DNA of 64,000 nt, taken from NCBI RefSeq assembly GCF_000004195.4, contig NC_030683.2, positions 69,473,764 to 69,537,763 of the forward strand, in the 5' to 3' direction. The DNA comes from Xenopus tropicalis. Its lineage: Eukaryota > Chordata > Amphibia > Anura > Pipidae. The notes below the pieces were generated by a model. The model made no database searches. It was given only the letters and a program-made list of their open reading frames with translations, and was not told the DNA's origin. The translations under genes and the position numbers were made by a program. Below are positions 58,663-64,000 of this stretch, piece after piece. The first letter of the stretch is position 1; the number at the start of each line of letters is the position of its first letter.

Positions 58663-58935
58663 GGTCATTTTTGGGGTGCTAGTGGTGGTGCTAACAAGAG
58701 GCTGGATACACAACACGAGCACACAAGCCAACAAGAGGATGCGAGCGGCGGGGGGCGCTGACAAGGGGCAAGTGGATACACATACTGTATAGTGGATACA
58801 GGATGCAGCTGCTGGGGGGGGAGACACAGAAGGATGCAGGGGGAGCGGGGGGGGAGGGCGTATGGAGGATGTTGGGGACGCATGTGCAGTAGAGACAGTG
58901 AGGAAAGCGGAGTGGGCATCCCTTGTTAAAGATGG
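58663..58935 (+). other. GC/G-rich island with possible G-quadruplexes
   Basis: G runs of eight, five and eight or more at 58812-58860 in an AT-rich region, ending near aaagatggcgacgcc (about 58927). Looks like a small CpG-containing island. The antisense ORFs here are proline-rich by composition only. Confidence 0.6.
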
Positions 58936-59795
58936 CGACGCCGTTCACTGAAACAAGTATGTAGAATGTATTGGTGTAATTCCAATTCTGTAACAAGATG
59001 ATTTGGAAACAACTGATTTGGAAAGTCCCATGTCTCCTGAACATGCCAATACCAAATATATATAGTTTTATGGAGATTTCTCACTTGTATAGGTCAAAAA
59101 CTCCCAGCAGTACACTACCAAATTTCCAAAGCACTGCTCCAGAAAGCTGCATATTTTAGATTTCAAAAATTCCACTAACAGAAGGTTTATCCCAAAAAAT
59201 TACACATTTCTGGAAAGAACAGATTCTGGGGAATCCAGAGTAGGCACAGTTGTCTGTCTACTCCAAACTATCAAGACGCAATGCTTTCCTAAATTTATTG
59301 GTTTATATTAAAATTTGTGAAATTTTTAAAAAAATCGCTTCCAGTCTATAGTATCTTATCTCCTATGGGTCATAAAGTAACAAAAAAAACCACCCTAAAT
59401 ATGAACGCCAGGGGTCCGCTGAACAGTTTGATGCCCAATATGTATAGGTTTTCCTAAGTATGTGGCATGTAGGGGCCCCAATGTGAACATACCCCCATAT
59501 GATCTATCATTTATGTCATTTCAGCTCCAGCAAAATCAACACATTTACATCATTATATGTAGAATAATTGTTGCGGAGGGGTTAGAGTACTCTATATTGA
59601 TAAGCCTTGGTGAAGGCTTGTATCGATCTTAAGAAGCGGGAGACTGTGGGGAGACCGGCGCTAAAATCAAAGTCCAGATAAATGGACGGGCCGCTCCCGT
59701 AGCTGTTGCTGTGGAGCTAAGTAACCCCCCCTTTGTGATCGGCATTGTCCCGGAGGGCACTGCGTGCCGGGGGAGGTGCAGCACATGCCGCTTCT
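58936..59795. other. unassigned, GC-richer after 59560
   Basis: No motif recognised. 59600-59780 has ggggagaccggcg- and ctcccgtagctg-type words, possibly an old repeat. Confidence 0.4.
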
Positions 59796-59883
59796 GCAGA
59801 GAGTATCTTTATCTGACAAACAGGCAGAGAGTATCTTTATCTGCCTTTTACTGCAACGCCGTACGTCATTGGCAGTAAAAGGG
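59796..59883. repeat. 28-bp duplication beside a hairpin
   Basis: gcagagagtatctttatctg occurs at 59796 and 59824; directly after, ccttttactgc and gcagtaaaaggg form a stem around cgccgtacgtcatt. Confidence 0.85.
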
Positions 59884-62121
59884 TTAAGCAACAAACTATC
59901 AGGCAAACTAACCCATATGTAGTGCACCATACCAGCCCAATGTTTAAGGACTGTGTGGTACCAGGCCCATTTGTTTTTTTAAATAAATACCTTTTAATAC
60001 ACAACCTTATGAAAGACTTTGTGAGGGAAGTGGTTGGCTCCATTCAAAGAAATCTCTCTTCACAGTGGAACAAAAATAGAGGAAAAAATAAGGACTACTG
60101 ACTTCCACCTTCCTCACCTGTCTGCAAATATACAAAGCGTGAAAGTCAAATACCATTGCCCCTGGATACTTACGGCCCAGGAGGGCATATGGATGAGGAG
60201 ACTAGCACTTGCCACTGGATGCCATCACGACAAACCAGGAAGGCACATGGGATCAAGTATACCAGAACACCATGGTCCTACCTTATCAAGCAGAACAGAA
60301 CTGAAGATCCCATGATAAGAGGTAATGTGCAGGGGAAAAAATCTTGTGGATCAAAAAACCCCAGTCCCTAGGTGCCATTACTGGCCACCTAATTATTTTC
60401 CAAGGCTAAAAAGCAAAGGTATTGCTTCCAATAGAGCATGGAAAGCAGAAAATACACCATAGAGAGGGTAGAGGTGGCTTTTTAATGCTTTGGGGAGGGA
60501 CCTTATAATGGGGTTATGGGGGCAGAATTATCCCAGATAGTGCTGATATGTAGGACATTTAGGGAAATGTATTTTGCACCAGTTAACATTCTTTTTCTTG
60601 CTTATGGTAGTGTAAAAAACACGTTCTCAAGCAAGCATTAAGTAATGCAACTCTTTTTGTTTAATAAAGGAAATCATAGCATAACTATTCTAGTGCTGTT
60701 ATCTGCTTAACCTGTTAATGTCAGCAACTGTTATTTAGAATTCTTAATTTAAAAACATTTGTATTATGTATTTATATGTAGCATATGAAGAATTATGCAG
60801 AATCCTCTCCAAGATAATAAAAATAAAACCATCCTATGTAAATATAAATTTAGAATTTATTATTGTGTGTTGCTAAGTTAGAGAATGCAAATAAATGTAT
60901 ACACTGGGACTATAGCAGCCACTGACAGCTAAGTAAATCAAACTTTCAAGCCCCAAAACATGAATTATCTGCAACAAGAGACCACAGCTCTGGAACCCTG
61001 AGATCATTCCTCATTCCTCATCAATATCTCATTCACACTATAAACTGTAATCTGATTTGAGACTGTTACTGATACCCATTGTACTTTCTAGAAGCATCAT
61101 CAATATTATATCTTTCAGTGGAGAAATGTCACTACATTATCCTTAGTGGCCTAATGTTTTATGCTGTTTGAGAAACGCTCTATATCTCTCTGTTCCACAT
61201 GTTATTTAGATAAATGCAAACTACTTGTCACCATGCAAATGTTCATTTTTGGACCAAAAACCACGGCAATTTTTTTTCATCTAAATTACTGGCTGCACAT
61301 AAAGAATTTGGGCTTTTCTACGCTGTCTAAAATACACCAGAGAGTAATGTCATGTGTGCCTTTGGCCTTAGGTGTTATGACAGCAACCCTTTACAAAAGT
61401 CTACCATTATATAAACTTTCCTGGAAATAAATCAGAGTGACAACATTCTTTCCTTACATTATTTAGTGCTTACTTATTTTAAGAAGAAGTACTATCTATA
61501 TTATACATCTGTAGAAAAAGTATGCAATATTAAATCAAATCTATTTAATTAGACACAGCCACAAAGTGCAAATTAAGTTACGTGCATCTACTGATGTATC
61601 TAAAACATAGTCAGTTGGAAAGTGCTTTATAAAAATGTATCCGTGCATCTGCAAATTTTGACAATAATCTGTCAAAGGCAGCCTTTTGCTTATTTTTGTA
61701 TTATGCTTCCAATAAATTAGCCTATTGACTATCTTGAACATAAAATAAGCCCATAGCCTTGTTGCATATTCGTTTCAAATAATTTAGGGAGGTTTTAATA
61801 AAAATATCAGTATATTTTAAGCATCTGTTTTGCAACAAATAGACCTTAATTATAAAAAAAAAGCTGAAAAACTCATCAGACATTACTGCTCAGTAAAAAC
61901 TATTAGAGATTGATTGTGTAAATGAACCTACTGGCAGTGAATAAATTTAAATTACCTTGACATAAGCAGAGGCCAAGATAGAAAAGGGATAACTTTTTTA
62001 TATGTCCTGGTCACATATTATGGTTTGCTGTACACATATACAAATGTGTGTACATTTAAAAAGTTCAATATATAAGGTTTATATAGGTCTCATAATGAAT
62101 TCCTACATTTTATTGAGTCAA
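59884..62121. other. unassigned
   Basis: The 93-residue ORF at 60034-60315 shows no recognisable domain. The rest is AT-rich unique sequence. Confidence 0.45.
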
Positions 62122-62510
62122 TTAAAGGAGAAGGAAAGGCAAAATCACTTGGGGGTGCCAAAATGTTAGGCACCCCCAAGTGACTTAAATCGCTTACCTT
62201 GTGCACCATCCTGGGGTACCTGCAGTGCTTCCTCCTTCCTTCTTTGCTCGTGCGTGCATGCGCAGTAGAGTGAAAAAGCCGAACTTTAACAGAGAAGTCG
62301 GCTTTTCACTCTACTGCTCATGCACCTGTCGTGTAGTCCTTGCAAAATGAAGCAGGAAGGAGGAAGCGATCCGCTACAGGTACCCCGGGCTGGTGCTGTT
62401 TTCTCCTAACAGGGGCACCAGCCCGGGGTACAAGGTAAGCAATTAAAATCACTTGGGGGTGCCTAATATTTTGGCACCCCCAAGTGACTTAGCCTTTCCT
62501 TGTCCTTTAA
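62122..62510. mobile_element. T2-type MITE with nested hairpins
   Basis: TTAA at 62122 and 62507; ends ttaaaggagaaggaaaggc and cctttccttgtcctttaa. Both arms contain their own cacttgggggtgcc / ggcacccccaagtg hairpin; a central gaaaaagccgaactt / agtcggcttttc stem and ccccgggctggtgc / gcaccagcccgggg stem lie between them. Confidence 0.95.
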
Positions 62511-62749
62511 GAATTATAAATGGACAAAGTGTTTAATTGAGAGACAATTGGATACTAATATTTCATAATATTTTTCATAGTCTGAACAGTTCACATTAGT
62601 GCTTTGCCACCTAATTAAAGCACTGGACAATTTTAAGGGGATCTATAGTCTAAAGTCATATAGTATGCTCAGGTTCCTAAGTGAAAAACATGAAAATAGA
62701 TTATGTAGTGGTTTATTTTCCTGTAAGCCATAATTTTTCAGTTATATAC
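62511..62749. other. unassigned
   Basis: No feature recognised. Confidence 0.5.
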
Positions 62750-63060
62750 ACATGTATGAGATCCGTTATTAGGAAACCCATTATCCAGAAAGTTCTGTAT
62801 TACAGGAAAACCATCTCCCATAGTCTACATTTTAATCAAATAATTCCAATTTTTAATAATGATTTCCTTTTTCTCTGTAATAATAAAATGGTACTTGATC
62901 CCAACTAAGATATAATTAATCCTTATTGGAGACAAAACAATCCTATTTGGTTAAATGAATCTTTAACTGATTAGGGTTTATAGGTCCAAAGTACAGAAAG
63001 ACCCCTTATTAAGAAAACCACTTGCCCTGAACATTTTGCATAACAGGTCCCATACCTGTA
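62750..63060. repeat. family B palindromic repeat, full length
   Basis: catgtatgagatccgttatt to ggtcccatacctgta, with the shared core attaatccttattggagaca. Confidence 0.9.
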
Positions 63061-63928
63061 ATAGTTTTAAAAGTTTCAGTGTTGTAAAATATTTTTAAAA
63101 AATGCAAGGTGCAGGCACACAAAAAGCAATTACAAATTAGGGACTAGCCCCTAGTGTTTATTAAGTCAAATAAGCTCAGCTTTTAACTTGGGTAAAGTCT
63201 AGTCAGGCTTGGGGTTTTTTTTGTGTTACTAAATTTGCAATGTGTTATTCATAGAAACCACATTTCACTCTATATATTTTTTCTTTTACTAGTGTTACAT
63301 TCTTCTACTGTATTGACTCATTCCTATACAAAAGAGTGTTCTGGATTTCTACATTTCTTTAGCTAACTAATTTTACTTTAGTTTTTATAAATAAATAATA
63401 CAGCTTCAGTAGGTTTACAAGTAGTATATGTTCATAATATAAGCCAAAGTAGCAATTAAAATCATCCACAGTACTTTTTCATAACCACAGATGTGACAAG
63501 ATAAGTTCAAGGTTTTGTAAATGTCTCCCCCCTAGTTTCTCTATTTTCTCTAATCTGAGTGACAGTGACACCACTCCAGGTGTCTAGGGAATGGTTTAAC
63601 ACCATATGAATTACAAATGTGATGTACAAGTGAATCAGAGATTTTTCTCATTAATTTAGCAGACATTACATGGCATGGCATAGACTGATGAAAAACCACA
63701 TCTACTTCAGCTTTGTGACAATAAGGTACTTGAACGTCAATGACTTAGATTTTAACAATCTGCAGAAGTCAAGCAGGTATTATATGTGGCTCTATTAGCA
63801 GAAACTGTAGGCAACTCAGTAAGGGGAACATGGGTGAAATACTGGCTGAAGTCTTTTGCAAGGTTGTAGTTTTCCATTATTACTATTCATTGACAATGAA
63901 CTTGGATGTGCATCACATAATCTTGGGA
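63061..63928. other. unassigned
   Basis: No gene or repeat recognised. Confidence 0.5.
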
Positions 63929-64000
63929 TTAAGGTGGCCATATACAGCCAGGTTGCCTAACCAGCAGATCTGGGCCAAATTTAGCTGTGTATATGTAATA
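63929..64000. repeat. AAGGTGGCCATAC repeat, cut by window end
   Basis: attaaggtggccatatacag marks the left terminus of the family seen in fragments at 34878 and around 25990. Confidence 0.6.

Noticed and set aside
58588..59044. Proline/serine-rich minus-strand frames
   Set aside because: Composition follows from complementing G-rich DNA; three overlapping frames look equally protein-like and none has a domain.
60034..60371. 93- and 71-residue overlapping frames
   Set aside because: No motif, no splice context and no support for one frame over the other.
1..64000. tRNA, rRNA, snRNA or host gene exons
   Set aside because: No cloverleaf with A/B boxes, rRNA segment, or conserved protein-coding exon with good splice sites was recognised by reading; a covariance-model scan could still reveal a decayed small-RNA pseudogene.

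Overview
No host protein-coding exon could be identified in this window. It is AT-rich amphibian DNA, almost certainly from a clawed frog (Xenopus). The main evidence is about ten insertions of the T2 type: they begin TTAAAGG, are flanked by TTAA, and belong to a MITE superfamily known to be abundant in Xenopus. Other support comes from Penelope-like elements, chromodomain Ty3/gypsy remnants, a PIF/Harbinger transposon and a Tc1 element. The sequence alone does not separate X. tropicalis from X. laevis, nor an intergenic region from a very large intron.

Layout. 0-5 kb: a truncated TCG-rich MITE, then a 3.8-kb two-gene Harbinger transposon with broken transposase and accessory genes and a nested T2 MITE. 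5-18 kb: mostly unique sequence with a 258-bp palindrome, several MITE fragments, one T2 and two Penelope reverse-transcriptase fragments in inverted orientation (15 kb). 18.8-20.2 kb: an internally deleted Tc1 transposon carrying a hAT-type MITE with a perfect 8-bp target duplication. 21.6-24 kb: a decayed Ty3/gypsy pol gene (RNase H, integrase, chromodomain region) split by four MITEs. 26.6-29.3 kb: a Penelope element on the minus strand keeping its GIY-YIG endonuclease but missing the reverse-transcriptase active site. 30-33 kb: a gypsy 3' end, a chimeric T2, and a T2 that contains a patch copied from its own flank. 34-36 kb: a second Penelope fragment next to a hairpin, then several MITEs. 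36-45 kb: mostly unique sequence, a non-autonomous Harbinger derivative, hAT-like repeats, a third Penelope coding fragment and a probable LTR. 46-54 kb: hAT MITEs, T2 copies and a diverged tandem array of about 140-bp units. 55-64 kb: further palindromic repeats, a 20-bp minisatellite beside G-rich DNA, and a multi-hairpin T2.

No coding sequence here looks intact. Every recognisable protein fragment belongs to a mobile element and is frameshifted, truncated or missing catalytic residues. The biology visible is layered transposition and repair: nested insertions with readable target duplications, MITEs derived from larger parents, internal deletions and templated patches. Some repeat-free stretches (around 6.6-6.9 kb, 13.1-13.9 kb and 42.1-42.3 kb) look denser than their surroundings and could be host regulatory DNA, but this needs cross-species alignment. 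I found no convincing undescribed gene system.
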